Shown in pieces: positions 1-8,918 of a stretch of 64,000 nt of DNA. The notes under the pieces are model-generated. The model saw nothing but the letters and a program-made list of their open reading frames with translations, was not told the origin of the DNA and did no database searches. Each line of letters opens with the position of its first letter. Position 1 is the stretch's first letter. Made by a program: the position numbers and the translations under genes. Source of the DNA: a virus; the IMG/VR virus record IMGVR_UViG_3300002835_000063, positions 44,881-108,880 of that record, one strand, 5' to 3'.

Positions 1-1
1 T

Positions 2-1183
2 GATGACCTAGTAGAAGGTTCAAACAACCTCTACTACACCGATGCAAGAGCACGTGATGCTGTAAGCGCTGGAGATAACTCCCTTACTTACAACGCAGTA
101 TCTGGTGCATTCACTGCCAACACCTCAACCCTTGCAACGGTTTCTTATGTAGACCAAGAAATCTCTGATGTAAACAACACCATTGATGCACTGACTACTT
201 CTGACATCGCCGAGGGAACTAATGAGTACTTTACTCAAGACCGTGCTCGTCAGTCAATTAGCGCCGGAGACAACTCTCTTACTTACAACGCAGTATCTGG
301 TGTTCTAACTGCCAACACTTCAACCCTTGCAACTGTAAGCTACGTTAACTCGGTTGTTGAAGGTCTTCACATTCACGCATCTGCTGTGGCTGCAACCACC
401 GGAAACATTAGCATCTCTAATGACCTAGAAGTCGGAGATGTTATTGACGGCGTTACCCTTGCTTCAGGCGACCGTGTTCTTGTCAAGAACCAGAACACCG
501 CGTCTGAAAATGGTATTTACGTAGTTCAGCCATCTGGTGCAGCTATTCGCGCAGCTGACTTTGACCAGCCAGCAGAGGTTGACGGTGGTGACTTTATCTT
601 CGTAACCGGAGGTACCATCAATGACAACACTGGTTGGGTACAGACATCTACCGGTGTAGTAACAATTGGAACTGACCCAATTTACTTCACTCAGTTCTCT
701 GGTTCAGGCACTTTCACCGCAGGTAATGGTCTAACTCTAGACGGAACCCAGTTCAACGTAGGTGGCACTGCAGATCGCATTACCGTAACTGCTGACGCTG
801 TTGACATTTCTGCCAGCTACGTCGGTCAAAGCTCAATTACCACGGTTGGAACTATTAGTACTGGTACATGGCAAGGCAACACGGTTGCTATTGCTTATGG
901 TGGTACTGGTGCAACCACCGCTGCAGGTGCTCGCTCAAACCTTGGTGCAACTACCAAATATGCAGCTAGCAACACTCTTTTAGAGCCAACTAGCAACGTA
1001 GTTACTTGGGCCATTACTCACAACCTAAACACCTCGGACGTGTCTGTTCAGATTCGTGACCTAGGCACCAACGCCGAGGTATTTGTAGACGTGGCAATCA
1101 CCAACGCAAATACCGTAACCCTATCGTGGAACTCTTCTGCCAACGTAGCTGCTGACAGCTACCGAGCAGTAGTGGTCGGATAA
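2..1183 (+). CDS. Tail fibre protein, 5' end outside window
   Basis: The frame is open from the first bases, so this is the C-terminal part (about 393 residues) of a larger fibre. An internal GTG at 386 is not the true start. Two near-identical upstream modules are seen, each with a Y(F/Y)T(D/Q)(A/D)RAR motif followed by SAGDNSLTYNAVSG. Next comes a domain starting GLHIHA, with a GDRVLVKNQ motif and an NGIYVV segment. The same domain recurs in the gene at 1466. Modules of this kind are typical of tailed-phage fibres. The C-terminal part carries a YGGTGATTAAGARSNLGA segment, common in phage tail-fibre shafts, then a small beta-rich tip. Receptor contact is inferred from the family, not from this sequence. 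Confidence 0.8.
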   Translation, partial: DDLVEGSNNLYYTDARARDAVSAGDNSLTYNAVSGAFTANTSTLATVSYVDQEISDVNNTIDALTTSDIAEGTNEYFTQDRARQSISAGDNSLTYNAVSGVLTANTSTLATVSYVNSVVEGLHIHASAVAATTGNISISNDLEVGDVIDGVTLASGDRVLVKNQNTASENGIYVVQPSGAAIRAADFDQPAEVDGGDFIFVTGGTINDNTGWVQTSTGVVTIGTDPIYFTQFSGSGTFTAGNGLTLDGTQFNVGGTADRITVTADAVDISASYVGQSSITTVGTISTGTWQGNTVAIAYGGTGATTAAGARSNLGATTKYAASNTLLEPTSNVVTWAITHNLNTSDVSVQIRDLGTNAEVFVDVAITNANTVTLSWNSSANVAADSYRAVVVG

Positions 1184-1187
1184 TTAC

Positions 1188-1195
1188 AGTAAAAT
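1188..1195 (+). promoter_or_regulatory. Candidate late promoter element AGTAAAAT
   Basis: AGTAAAATAGA lies 24 nt before the GTG start at 1219. The same core recurs before other structural genes (13028, 8886 on plus; 58602, 54071, 42808, 19179 on minus). No convincing -35 box is visible. Assignment rests only on recurrence. Confidence 0.35.
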
Positions 1196-1218
1196 AGAAC
1201 GAAAGAAAGAGGTCACCG

Positions 1219-1446
1219 GTGTCTATTAAGTTTTTAGCGCCAATTAACGTAGTCCAAGGAACTTCATTCCCTGTGACGGCATACACCGGTGACCTTTTCT
1301 TTCGATCAGACTTAGGATCCATGTATACCTACGACGGGAACGCGTGGGTCTCAATGACAGCAGCAGACGTCACTAACGTGGATGGCGGAAACGCATCAAG
1401 CTCATACAACATTAATTACGACGGTGGCGGACCGTCTACTTTTTAG
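1219..1446 (+). CDS. Small tail-fibre-associated protein
   Basis: A 75-residue protein starting at GTG, with an AAAGAGG-like ribosome site about 7 nt upstream. It has a beta-rich pattern with a GDLFFRSDLGSMYTYDGNAW segment. That resembles the '[12 protein letters not shown]' modules of the collagen-like fibre genes at 13451 and 16674. It lies between two fibre genes in the same orientation, so a fibre-accessory or tip role is likely. No catalytic motif is seen, and its precise role is unknown. Confidence 0.6.
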   Translation: MSIKFLAPINVVQGTSFPVTAYTGDLFFRSDLGSMYTYDGNAWVSMTAADVTNVDGGNASSSYNINYDGGGPSTF

Positions 1447-1465
1447 GATATAAGGAAATAAGACA

Positions 1466-3688
1466 ATGGCAGTCAGAATTCAGTTTAGGCGCGGAACAGC
1501 CGCAGAGTGGGTAGCCGCCAATCCGACGCTGGCAGTAGGAGAGCTTGGTCACGAGACCGATACCGGCCAGTTTAAGATCGGTAACGGATCAGCCGACTGG
1601 GCAAACCTTGTCTACTCTTCTGTGAGTGAATCATATGTCGATAATGCTATTGCAAATATAATTGACCTTGCTCCAGCAACTCTTGACACTCTAAATGAGC
1701 TAGCAGCAGCACTCGGGGACGACCCAGACTTTTTTAATACCGTTGCCAACAATCTAACCGCCCACATCTCAGACACAAGCGTTCACGGGATAGAAAATAC
1801 TTTAGAACTTGCAACTAGTACTGATGTAGCAAACATTTTGGGACAACACTCAGGATCAACAGTTAACGTTCATGGAATTGCAAATACTGCTGAACTAGTA
1901 CTAAATTCACAACTAGCAGACTACACCACTACCGCCAATTTAGTCAATACTTATGCTACTATTGCATCTCTAGCAGACTATGCAACCACAGCAAACGCAG
2001 TTTTAACCACTCCAAGTATCAATGACGCTACTATCAATAATGTTTCTGTAGTTGGAACTGTTACTCTGCCAGATACCACTTCTATTGGAGGTGTTAGTGC
2101 TACTGAAATATCATATTTAAACAATGTAAGTTCTAGTATTCAAAATCAGCTAAACGATAAAGCACCAACTGACAATGCAATTTTCACTGGAAATATTTCT
2201 CTGCCAGCGACAACATCTATTGGAGATGTAAGCGCCACCGAAATTGGATATCTAGACAACGTAAGTTCAAATATTCAGGTTCAGTTGGATGCTAAGGCCC
2301 CAACAGCTAATGCTAGCTTCACCGGATCTATTGCCTTGCCAGCTACTACATCTATTGGAGACATTAGCTCTGCTGAAATTGGATATCTAGATAACGTAAG
2401 TTCCAATATTCAAGCTCAGTTGGATGCCAAGCTTTCCACTTCTTCAGCTGCTAGCATTTACGCCCCACTATCTGACCCAACATTTATTAGCACTGTTACC
2501 CTGCCAGCTAATACTACGATTGGTTTAGTTACCGGTACAGAAATCGGATATTTAGATAACGTAACTTCTAATATTCAGACTCAGCTGGATGCAAAGGCCC
2601 CGACAGCCAACCCCACCTTTACAGGCACCGTTTCTGGTATTACAGCAACAATGGTTGGACTTGGAAGCGTTGACAATACCGCTGATTTAGACAAGCCAAT
2701 TTCTAACGCAACTCAGAGTGCTCTTGATGCCAAGCTAAGCCTAAGCGGCGGAACAATGACTGGCAAGATTACTCTTGACGGAGATCCATCACAGGCACTG
2801 CACGCTGCTACTAAGCAGTATGTAGACAATCTTGCAGCCGGTCTCCACATCCACGAGGCCGCTCACGCAGCGACTACCGACACACTGGCAAACTTAATAG
2901 CTTCAACTGTTACATATGACAATGGAACTGATGGAGTTGGAGCTACCCTAAGCTTGGGAGCAAACCTAACTACACTTGATGGCCACACACTAAACAATGG
3001 TGACAGAATTTTGGTTAAGAACCAAGCAAACGCTGCTCACAACGGTATTTATGTTCGCACTTCGGCCACCCTACTAACCAGAGCTGATGACTTCAACAGC
3101 GCCGCCGAGATTGCTGGTGGAGATCTAGTATTCGTAGAAAATGGAACTCTCTACAACAGCACTGCCTGGGTAGTCGAGAACGAAGTAAGTACTGTAGGAA
3201 CTGATGACATTCTTTGGGCTCAGTTCTCTGGAGCTGGAACGGTTACTGCTGGAACCAATATTCAGGTAGACGGTCTTCAAGTTTCGGTAATTTCTAACCC
3301 AACTTTTGCAAACGTTGTAACGGCAAGCAGCGGTGTTGCTTTCTCAGATGGAACTCAGACCAAACAGGGTGTCCCCTCAATAACGGTAATTAGCCCTAAG
3401 AGTGGTTCCTACACCTTAGCAAGCTTAGACGAGCGCGACACAATCATTGAGATCAGCAATACAAGTGCTACCACACTCACTATTCCACTTGATTCGACCC
3501 TAAACTTCCCGGTTGGAACCACATTGGACATCATCCAAACCAACACCGGGCAAGTGACCATAGCTGGCGAGGGTGGAGTAACCGTAAACGCCACCCCAGG
3601 CCTAAAACTAAGGGCCCGCTGGTCATCTGCTACACTATTAAAGCGAGCAGCAAACACTTGGCTGGTATACGGCGACCTGAGCGCTTAA
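1466..3688 (+). CDS. Tail fibre with major-tropism-determinant-like N-terminus
   Basis: 740 residues. The N-terminus (about 1-50; RIQFRRGTAAEW, GELGHETDTGQFKIG) matches the phage fibre N-terminal module found in major tropism determinant-type proteins. The middle (about residues 200-400) holds four approximate copies of a 40-45-residue repeat built on TTSIGDVSATEIGYLDNV, N-IQ-QLDAKAPTA and F-G. From about residue 460 comes the GLHIHEAAHA...GDRILVKNQ...NGIYV domain shared with the gene ending at 1183. The C-terminus is a beta-rich tip of the kind common in T4- and cyanophage-like fibres. An AGGA-type site precedes the ATG. It probably forms a trimeric fibre contacting the host surface. Confidence 0.82.
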   Translation: MAVRIQFRRGTAAEWVAANPTLAVGELGHETDTGQFKIGNGSADWANLVYSSVSESYVDNAIANIIDLAPATLDTLNELAAALGDDPDFFNTVANNLTAHISDTSVHGIENTLELATSTDVANILGQHSGSTVNVHGIANTAELVLNSQLADYTTTANLVNTYATIASLADYATTANAVLTTPSINDATINNVSVVGTVTLPDTTSIGGVSATEISYLNNVSSSIQNQLNDKAPTDNAIFTGNISLPATTSIGDVSATEIGYLDNVSSNIQVQLDAKAPTANASFTGSIALPATTSIGDISSAEIGYLDNVSSNIQAQLDAKLSTSSAASIYAPLSDPTFISTVTLPANTTIGLVTGTEIGYLDNVTSNIQTQLDAKAPTANPTFTGTVSGITATMVGLGSVDNTADLDKPISNATQSALDAKLSLSGGTMTGKITLDGDPSQALHAATKQYVDNLAAGLHIHEAAHAATTDTLANLIASTVTYDNGTDGVGATLSLGANLTTLDGHTLNNGDRILVKNQANAAHNGIYVRTSATLLTRADDFNSAAEIAGGDLVFVENGTLYNSTAWVVENEVSTVGTDDILWAQFSGAGTVTAGTNIQVDGLQVSVISNPTFANVVTASSGVAFSDGTQTKQGVPSITVISPKSGSYTLASLDERDTIIEISNTSATTLTIPLDSTLNFPVGTTLDIIQTNTGQVTIAGEGGVTVNATPGLKLRARWSSATLLKRAANTWLVYGDLSA

Positions 3689-3703
3689 TTAGGAGAGAAT
3701 TAA

Positions 3704-5080
3704 ATGAGCAAGAGAGCTGGAAGAAAGTCTCAGGCTTCTAATGACTTTTTAGAGCCAAAAGCCCCGATTAACGTATCTGCTACGGACGTTGGAACTGCCC
3801 GTGCCTACAATGATGGCGCTGCTAGCGTTTCTTTCGAGTTACCAGGAGACTCGCCAGCCGCTACTTCTTATGAAGTTAAAGCATATAAAAATGGAACCAC
3901 TCTCGACACTACCGCAACTGGAACAACGGGGGCAAGCTCTCCTATCACAGTTGGCGGGCTAGATTCTGCCACTGGATATACTTTTACAGTATCTGCAACT
4001 AACGCTGCTGGCACATCGGCAGATTCAGCCGCATCTGCTTCTGTAACCATTACAACCGTCCCACAGGCTCCGCAAAGCCCATCAGCCACTTCTACAACTG
4101 CTAATCAAGACATCATCTCTTGGTCAAACGGTGCTAATGGTGGGAAAGCCATAACTAGCACATATTTTGTGTCAAGTGACCAGACCACAAATCCAGGCAA
4201 CGTAACCATGACCACCAACCCATGGACTGAGCCAGAAAACGGTGGTTCAACGCAGAACTATACTCTGTATCACGTAAACGATAATGGAACCTCAGCAGGC
4301 GCTTCTACCGCTAACGTAACTACGATTGCACCATTCTTCCCACCATTCTTCCCACCGTTCTTCCCATTCTTCCCGCCTTTCTTCCCGTTCTTCCCACCGT
4401 TCTTCCCACCGTTCTTCCCACCATTCTTCCCACCATTCTTCCCGTTCTTCCCACCTTTCTTCCCACCGTTCTTCCCGCCATTCTTCCCACCATTCTTCCC
4501 ACCGTTCTTCCCACCGATGTTCCCATTCTTCCCACCGTTCTTCCCACCGTTCTTCCCACCGATGTTCCCATTCTTCCCACCGTTCTTCCCACCTAGATTC
4601 CTATGTATTGAAGAAAACACAATGATCTTGACACCTAGAGGAGAGATCGCGGCTAAGGATCTTCGAGCAGGAGATACGGTATTGTCAATAGCAATTAATG
4701 AGATTGGCAATAACTCTGTTACCCCAATTGAATTCACTGTTGGTGCAACTTTGACGAGCACATCGCAGCTAGTCGAGACAAAGATTGTTGGAATTCTAGA
4801 GACCGTAAAGACCGGAATAACTTACTTCAACGGTAGGTCAGAGGCCAGATATTCTAGCCAGCAGCCACTGTTTGTTAAGTCTGATGGAGAATTCCAGGTA
4901 AAGATTGTTTCTAACATTAAGCTTGGAGATGCTCTCCTGCTGATTAATCCAGATGGAACATACACCGAAGAAGAGGTAACCGAAATTACTCTAGTTTCGG
5001 AGCCGGCCAATGTATTCCAATTCTCCTGCGAGCCATATCACTGGTTTATAGCTGGTGGCTACTTGGCCCACAATAAGTAA
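3704..5080 (+). CDS. FN3 / FFPP-repeat protein with C-terminal Hint (intein-like) domain
   Basis: 458 residues. About residues 20-115 form a fibronectin type III domain (YEVKAYKNG, GYTFTVSATNAAGTS); a second FN3-like segment covers about 120-205. Residues 211-297 are an almost pure FFPP/FPPF repeat. C301 opens a Hint domain: block A CIEENTMILTPRGEIAAKDL, then block F YHWFIAGGYLAHN, ending H456-N457 followed by only K458 and stop. In inteins and Hedgehog proteins these residues drive N-S acyl shift and Asn cyclisation. The block B position reads SSQQPLF, with Gln where a His is usual, so N-terminal cleavage may be weak or altered. A strong terminator follows. The protein is likely a self-processing fibre; this is inference. 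Confidence 0.78.
   Translation: MSKRAGRKSQASNDFLEPKAPINVSATDVGTARAYNDGAASVSFELPGDSPAATSYEVKAYKNGTTLDTTATGTTGASSPITVGGLDSATGYTFTVSATNAAGTSADSAASASVTITTVPQAPQSPSATSTTANQDIISWSNGANGGKAITSTYFVSSDQTTNPGNVTMTTNPWTEPENGGSTQNYTLYHVNDNGTSAGASTANVTTIAPFFPPFFPPFFPFFPPFFPFFPPFFPPFFPPFFPPFFPFFPPFFPPFFPPFFPPFFPPFFPPMFPFFPPFFPPFFPPMFPFFPPFFPPRFLCIEENTMILTPRGEIAAKDLRAGDTVLSIAINEIGNNSVTPIEFTVGATLTSTSQLVETKIVGILETVKTGITYFNGRSEARYSSQQPLFVKSDGEFQVKIVSNIKLGDALLLINPDGTYTEEEVTEITLVSEPANVFQFSCEPYHWFIAGGYLAHNK
4334..4594 (+). repeat. FFPP-coding low-complexity repeat
   Basis: Tandem 12-nt units of the type TTCTTCCCACCG, with FPF variants and two PMFPF breaks, code for residues 211-297 of the Hint protein. A shorter version lies in another gene at 18279-18338. 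Third-position differences between units show that the amino-acid pattern is kept even as the DNA drifts. Confidence 0.9.
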
Positions 5081-5098
5081 AAGCAGTACTACTAAACT

Positions 5099-5136
5099 AC
5101 CCCCCTTATGATTAGTAAGGGGGGGTGTTTATTTTT
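5099..5136 (+). terminator. Rho-independent terminator
   Basis: ACCCCCCTTA and TAAGGGGGGGT form a 10-bp stem around a 7-nt loop. It is followed by TGTTTATTTTTT, directly after the Hint gene. This is the clearest intrinsic terminator in the window and separates the fibre block from the oxygenase array. Confidence 0.85.
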
Positions 5137-5149
5137 TAACTTTAATCAC

Positions 5150-5155
5150 TATAAT
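5150..5155 (+). promoter_or_regulatory. Candidate -10 box TATAAT before the oxygenase array
   Basis: A perfect TATAAT lies 31 nt upstream of the ATG at 5187 and just after the terminator, where a new transcription unit must start. There is no good -35 hexamer at the usual distance. Confidence 0.4.
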
Positions 5156-5186
5156 TGAATAGAGTGGTTTAACAGAAAGAATTTAT

Positions 5187-5921
5187 ATGAATACTTGGTT
5201 CACAAAAGACAGATCAGAGACTGACTCTAATCGAATGCCCCCAAGACCACTGGGCCAAAAAATACAAGTATTAAACCCTGCCTTAGGGATAAATGTATAT
5301 CGTGGCGCAATAACAAAAGAAGAGGGCAGGGCTTGCGTAGACATTTTAGAGTCAACCTTAAATGGCCAAACTCAATACAAATGGAGTGATGCTCAAGTTA
5401 CAAATTCTTCAAAGGCTAACCTAGAAGCAAGAAATGCCAAAGATTTTAAATTTAATTCGACTGGCCTAGGGCCAAAAAATGAAGAAAATGAAAAATTATA
5501 TGAAATGCACGAAAAAATTTTTAGGGCAGTAAAAGCATGTGTAGATGATTATGGTTATTACTGGGGCGTTGGGATAATGTCATATGAGGCTTTTAACTTT
5601 GTTAAGTATGAAGGAGCCGGGACCCACTTTAAAATTCACGCAGATCATGGCCCAACATATGTAACTACGGTGTCTATTGTCGTGTATCTCAACGATGATT
5701 ATGAGGGGGGAGAACTTTGGTTTCCCCGATTTGATTTAACCCTAAAACCACAAGCTGGAGATATAGCAGTTTTTCCGTCAACATACATCTACGAACACGC
5801 TTCGCAGGACATGATTAGTGGGACTAAGTATTCTGTTGTCATTATGAGCGACTATAATGACAGAGATAATGTAAACCAAAGAGTGCCTCAAACCATTCAA
5901 AATTATCAACTTAAGTACTAG
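5187..5921 (+). CDS. 2OG-Fe(II) oxygenase, prolyl-4-hydroxylase-like (array member 1)
   Basis: 244 residues with the double-stranded beta-helix signature. The HxD metal motif is H151-A-D153, followed by VYLNDDYEGGELWFP. The distal metal ligand is H204 and the 2-oxoglutarate-binding Lys is K214 (GTKYS). All facial-triad residues are present, so it should be catalytically competent. The family hydroxylates peptidyl proline or related residues using O2, Fe(II) and 2-oxoglutarate. The substrate cannot be read from sequence; the proline-rich fibres next door are candidates. First gene of the array after the terminator at 5099. Confidence 0.87.
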   Translation: MNTWFTKDRSETDSNRMPPRPLGQKIQVLNPALGINVYRGAITKEEGRACVDILESTLNGQTQYKWSDAQVTNSSKANLEARNAKDFKFNSTGLGPKNEENEKLYEMHEKIFRAVKACVDDYGYYWGVGIMSYEAFNFVKYEGAGTHFKIHADHGPTYVTTVSIVVYLNDDYEGGELWFPRFDLTLKPQAGDIAVFPSTYIYEHASQDMISGTKYSVVIMSDYNDRDNVNQRVPQTIQNYQLKY

Positions 5922-5932
5922 AAAGAGCCAAA

Positions 5933-6703
5933 GTGTCAGAACAGATCAACAAAACCGAAGAAGAAGTACGCCTAGAGGCAGAACAAAAAAGTAAAGAAGA
6001 GCAAAAAAATATACACGAGCGGCTAGTAAATTGGTACAAAATTGACGAGGTGACTTGGAGTTCAGCAGAAGAAATTGTTCCTGGCAGCGGCATTTGGGTA
6101 TACCATGATGTTTTGCCCGCCGAGATGAATATAATTTCTCGGTTAGAAGAAGTTTTAGATAATCCAGAAAATAACTATCAGTACCAAGAAGCAATGGTCG
6201 GATATGCAATGAAAATCCCGGAGTACCGAGACTGCGTAGATTTTAAATACAAAGAGAATGACTTTGACAATGATCAGTCAGAGTGGGGTGACAAGCTTCG
6301 ACAGTTGGCAAAAGATACAAAGTATAGACAGCTACAGGTAGTAAAAGATTACACAAGAAGATATAACATCGGCGAACTTCGTTACTGGGAAGCAACCAAC
6401 TATGTTCGCTATGGAGTTGGCCAACACTTCCAGGAACATCACGATCACGGGTACTCCTACAACTGTGTAGTTTCTTTGGTTGCGTACCCAAATGACGACT
6501 ACGAAGGCGGTGAGCTTTATTTCAGATTACAAAACATAACTGCTAAAGCCCGCGCTGGCGATGTTTTTATTTTTCCCTCTAATTTTATGTACCCACACAG
6601 GGCAATGCCAGTTAAGTCTGGAGTTAAATACTCTATGGTTACTATGCTTGATTACTCAGAAAAACTACACAATCCAGAATTTTTTAAGGAGCTAGAGAAC
6701 TAG
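5933..6703 (+). CDS. 2OG-Fe(II) oxygenase, prolyl-4-hydroxylase-like (array member 2)
   Basis: 256 residues from a GTG start. A charged N-terminal helix (about 1-35, rich in E and K) precedes the catalytic fold. The HxD motif is H169-H-D171, followed by NDDYEGGELYF, distal H222 and K232 (GVKYS). It is complete and likely active. Its stop overlaps the next gene's start (TAGTG), which suggests translational coupling. It clearly belongs to the same paralogous group as its neighbours but has diverged strongly outside the core motifs. Confidence 0.86.
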   Translation: MSEQINKTEEEVRLEAEQKSKEEQKNIHERLVNWYKIDEVTWSSAEEIVPGSGIWVYHDVLPAEMNIISRLEEVLDNPENNYQYQEAMVGYAMKIPEYRDCVDFKYKENDFDNDQSEWGDKLRQLAKDTKYRQLQVVKDYTRRYNIGELRYWEATNYVRYGVGQHFQEHHDHGYSYNCVVSLVAYPNDDYEGGELYFRLQNITAKARAGDVFIFPSNFMYPHRAMPVKSGVKYSMVTMLDYSEKLHNPEFFKELEN

Positions 6704-7449
6704 TGTCAATAGTTTCGATACAAAAGCTTTTTAAAGAGGGAGACGTTGCAAATATTGAGCAACTTCCAGCCCGTAGAGACTGGATGGATCAAACTCAGGA
6801 CAAACATGCCTACATGTGTTTTCCCTTAAATCTAACAAACAGGCTTGGTTGGTCAATATCTTTTCCGGAGGATATTTCTTTTATTTGGGACGGAGTAACA
6901 GATACTTCTCCAGATCATGTAAAAATTTTAAAAGGAGAAAAATTTGTTCACCCAACTAGGGGAAATGCAACAATTAGTTTTTTAACTGGTTTAAAGTTCA
7001 CAACAGACCAAAATACTTCTATATTGGCAATGCCAGTACCCAACTTGTTTATCAGGGGGGCGCAGTGCTACACAACTCTGATGAGCACCTCTTTTTATAT
7101 ACACATGCTTCCACTGGCCTGGAGAATTACTGAACCAAACATAGAAATAGAAATACCAGCCGGAACCCCCGTAGCTTCAATTTTGCCAATCTCTTTAACA
7201 AATCTAGAGAACGACTACGAACTTCAAATTACCGAGGACCTGCCAGACGGATCCTACTGGGAAGAAGTTAGAAAGTATGGCGATGCAACCATAATTAAAA
7301 ATGGCGCGGGCGACTGGTCAAAAATGTATAGAGATGCCCTAGACTATAACGGAAATTCTGTTGGCTCTCATGAAACTAAATCAATAAAATTAAAAACTGT
7401 AGTATGCCCGGCTACAGGAAAAAACTATGAAATAGAGGAAACTATTTAA
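6703..7449 (+). CDS. DUF6065-like protein
   Basis: 248 residues from a GTG start overlapping the previous stop. The segment RRDWMDQTQDKHAYMCFPLN followed by TNRLGWSI fits my recollection of family DUF6065, whose function is unknown. A C-terminal EIPAGTPVASILPISL motif resembles LPAGTPYAQILPFLR in the next gene. The two may therefore be distant members of one superfamily. It is encoded within the oxygenase array and probably co-translated with it. No catalytic motif is assigned. Confidence 0.7.
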   Translation: MSIVSIQKLFKEGDVANIEQLPARRDWMDQTQDKHAYMCFPLNLTNRLGWSISFPEDISFIWDGVTDTSPDHVKILKGEKFVHPTRGNATISFLTGLKFTTDQNTSILAMPVPNLFIRGAQCYTTLMSTSFYIHMLPLAWRITEPNIEIEIPAGTPVASILPISLTNLENDYELQITEDLPDGSYWEEVRKYGDATIIKNGAGDWSKMYRDALDYNGNSVGSHETKSIKLKTVVCPATGKNYEIEETI

Positions 7450-8189
7450 TGGAAACTAAAAAAATTAAGTTTGTAGTAAATAGACCTTGGTTAAGTAAAG
7501 AAAGTAGTTCTCTGCCAAAACCAACAATAAAAACTATTCCAGATTGGTACAGAGAGGGGGATCGATATGCAAAACATCCAGTAACTGGAGAGTACTGGAA
7601 AGATCCGCAGAATGGCGGAAAAATTCCAACTTGGAAAGCTTGCCCATCGGTATATGACATCATGGGCTCTGGCTATGTTTACAGGACTCCCTGCGACATT
7701 GAATTTAAAGAAAATATTTACGGACAAATAGAAGCCAAAGTTTTAGACGAAAAAAATAAAGACTTTTTGCAACTTAGAACGCCCATGCCAGGATTTAAAG
7801 CTCCAATGGGATACCACGATGTTCATTTTGCGTGGTGGGCTGATTGGGCGGTCGAATTGCCCGAGGGGTATAGTGCACTTTACTCCCAGCCGTTTAATAG
7901 ATTTGAACTGCCGTTTATTACAACTAGTGGAATTATTGATAACGACAAAGTCCATTTGCCGGGGACAATGCCATTTTTTGTTGTAAAAGGATTCCAAGGA
8001 GTTCTACCAGCAGGAACTCCGTATGCTCAGATCTTGCCATTTTTAAGAGAGCACTGGGAATCTGAAATTGTAGATTCCATAGGTTACGAAAAAATGGTAC
8101 AAAAAAATATGGACAACAGCCAAAAATACAGGGTCCCAGACGGCGGGGTTTACCAAAAAGATGTCTGGGAACGAAGAAAATACGAATAA
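7449..8189 (+). CDS. Conserved phage protein, possibly DUF6065-related
   Basis: 246 residues; the start overlaps the preceding stop by one base (TAATG). It contains many aromatic residues (W, Y, F). PAGTPYAQILPFLREHW sits near the C-terminus, matching the PAGTPxxxILP motif of the gene at 6703. PDWYREGDRY near the N-terminus is another conserved-looking segment. No enzyme signature is visible. Its location between oxygenases suggests it acts in the same modification pathway. Function unknown. Confidence 0.6.
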   Translation: METKKIKFVVNRPWLSKESSSLPKPTIKTIPDWYREGDRYAKHPVTGEYWKDPQNGGKIPTWKACPSVYDIMGSGYVYRTPCDIEFKENIYGQIEAKVLDEKNKDFLQLRTPMPGFKAPMGYHDVHFAWWADWAVELPEGYSALYSQPFNRFELPFITTSGIIDNDKVHLPGTMPFFVVKGFQGVLPAGTPYAQILPFLREHWESEIVDSIGYEKMVQKNMDNSQKYRVPDGGVYQKDVWERRKYE

Positions 8190-8203
8190 GATAAACTAGA
8201 CCC

Positions 8204-8887
8204 ATGAGAAACGACTACACAAATAACAACATTACTCCATATATGTCAATAACCCCTTCAGGATTTTTTGGCGATTCTGCAGAAAATATTGTTGCTATTG
8301 ACGACTTTATGACCGAAGAAGAATTAACCTATCTAAACAATTTTGCTAGGAAAAATACCATGTGGGACGCAACCGAGACTCACTATAACGAAGATGGTAC
8401 AGTGATTTATGACTCTTCTTACTGGGATCATCGAGTTGCAACGGCTCCCATATTAAAAGAAGCTGATATAAAAGTAGTTGAACTAATATCTGATATGCAA
8501 GATAGATTAAAGAAAAAAGTTGATACTTTTTTCGCAGTGGATGCTCATCCCACAAGCCCGGCGCTAGTTAGGTGGCTACCCGGACAAAGACAGCAACCGC
8601 ACGCAGATAAAGAACTACATGAGGGCGAGGGCAGGGGGAAGCCAAATGACTTCCCATACTATGACATAGCTGGCCTTTTTTATATAAACGATGACTATGA
8701 GGGAGGAGAGCTATATTTCCCTAACCAAGGTATTCAATTTAAACCAAAAGCCGGATCAGCTTACTTTTTTCCAGGAGACATGAATTATATCCACGGAGTC
8801 ACAGAAATCAAGTCTGGAATTAGATATGTTTGCCCATTTTTCTGGACAATAAAAGAGCACACTGGCAACCACAAACCAAATTTATAG
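8204..8887 (+). CDS. 2OG-Fe(II) oxygenase, prolyl-4-hydroxylase-like (array member 3)
   Basis: 227 residues. The metal motif is H133-A-D135. A short insert follows, then FYINDDYEGGELYFP, distal H197 and R207 (SGIRYV) as the 2-oxoglutarate anchor. The N-terminal half contains an FMTEEELTYLNNFARK helix typical of the leading part of this fold. The triad is complete. Same orientation as the rest of the array, 14 nt after the DUF6065-related gene. Confidence 0.87.
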   Translation: MRNDYTNNNITPYMSITPSGFFGDSAENIVAIDDFMTEEELTYLNNFARKNTMWDATETHYNEDGTVIYDSSYWDHRVATAPILKEADIKVVELISDMQDRLKKKVDTFFAVDAHPTSPALVRWLPGQRQQPHADKELHEGEGRGKPNDFPYYDIAGLFYINDDYEGGELYFPNQGIQFKPKAGSAYFFPGDMNYIHGVTEIKSGIRYVCPFFWTIKEHTGNHKPNL

Positions 8888-8893
8888 TAGAAT
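8886..8893 (+). promoter_or_regulatory. Candidate late promoter element AGTAGAAT
   Basis: AGTAGAATTATCATC lies 25 nt before the ATG at 8919. Apart from one base it matches the GGTAAAATTATxxC element upstream of the capsid genes at 54071 and 58602. It overlaps the stop of the previous gene. Confidence 0.3.
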
Positions 8894-8918
8894 TATCATC
8901 AACAAGCAAGGATCTAAA

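Noticed and set aside
4334-4594. Possible CRISPR array
   Set aside because: The repeat is contiguous 12-nt coding units with no spacers and lies inside a translated frame.
4270-4761. Long opposite-strand frame with GGKNGG repeats, and a plus-strand SSHRSS frame at 4326-4625
   Set aside because: Both are mirror or shifted readings of the FFPP-coding repeat; they have no ribosome sites and no counterpart outside the repeat.
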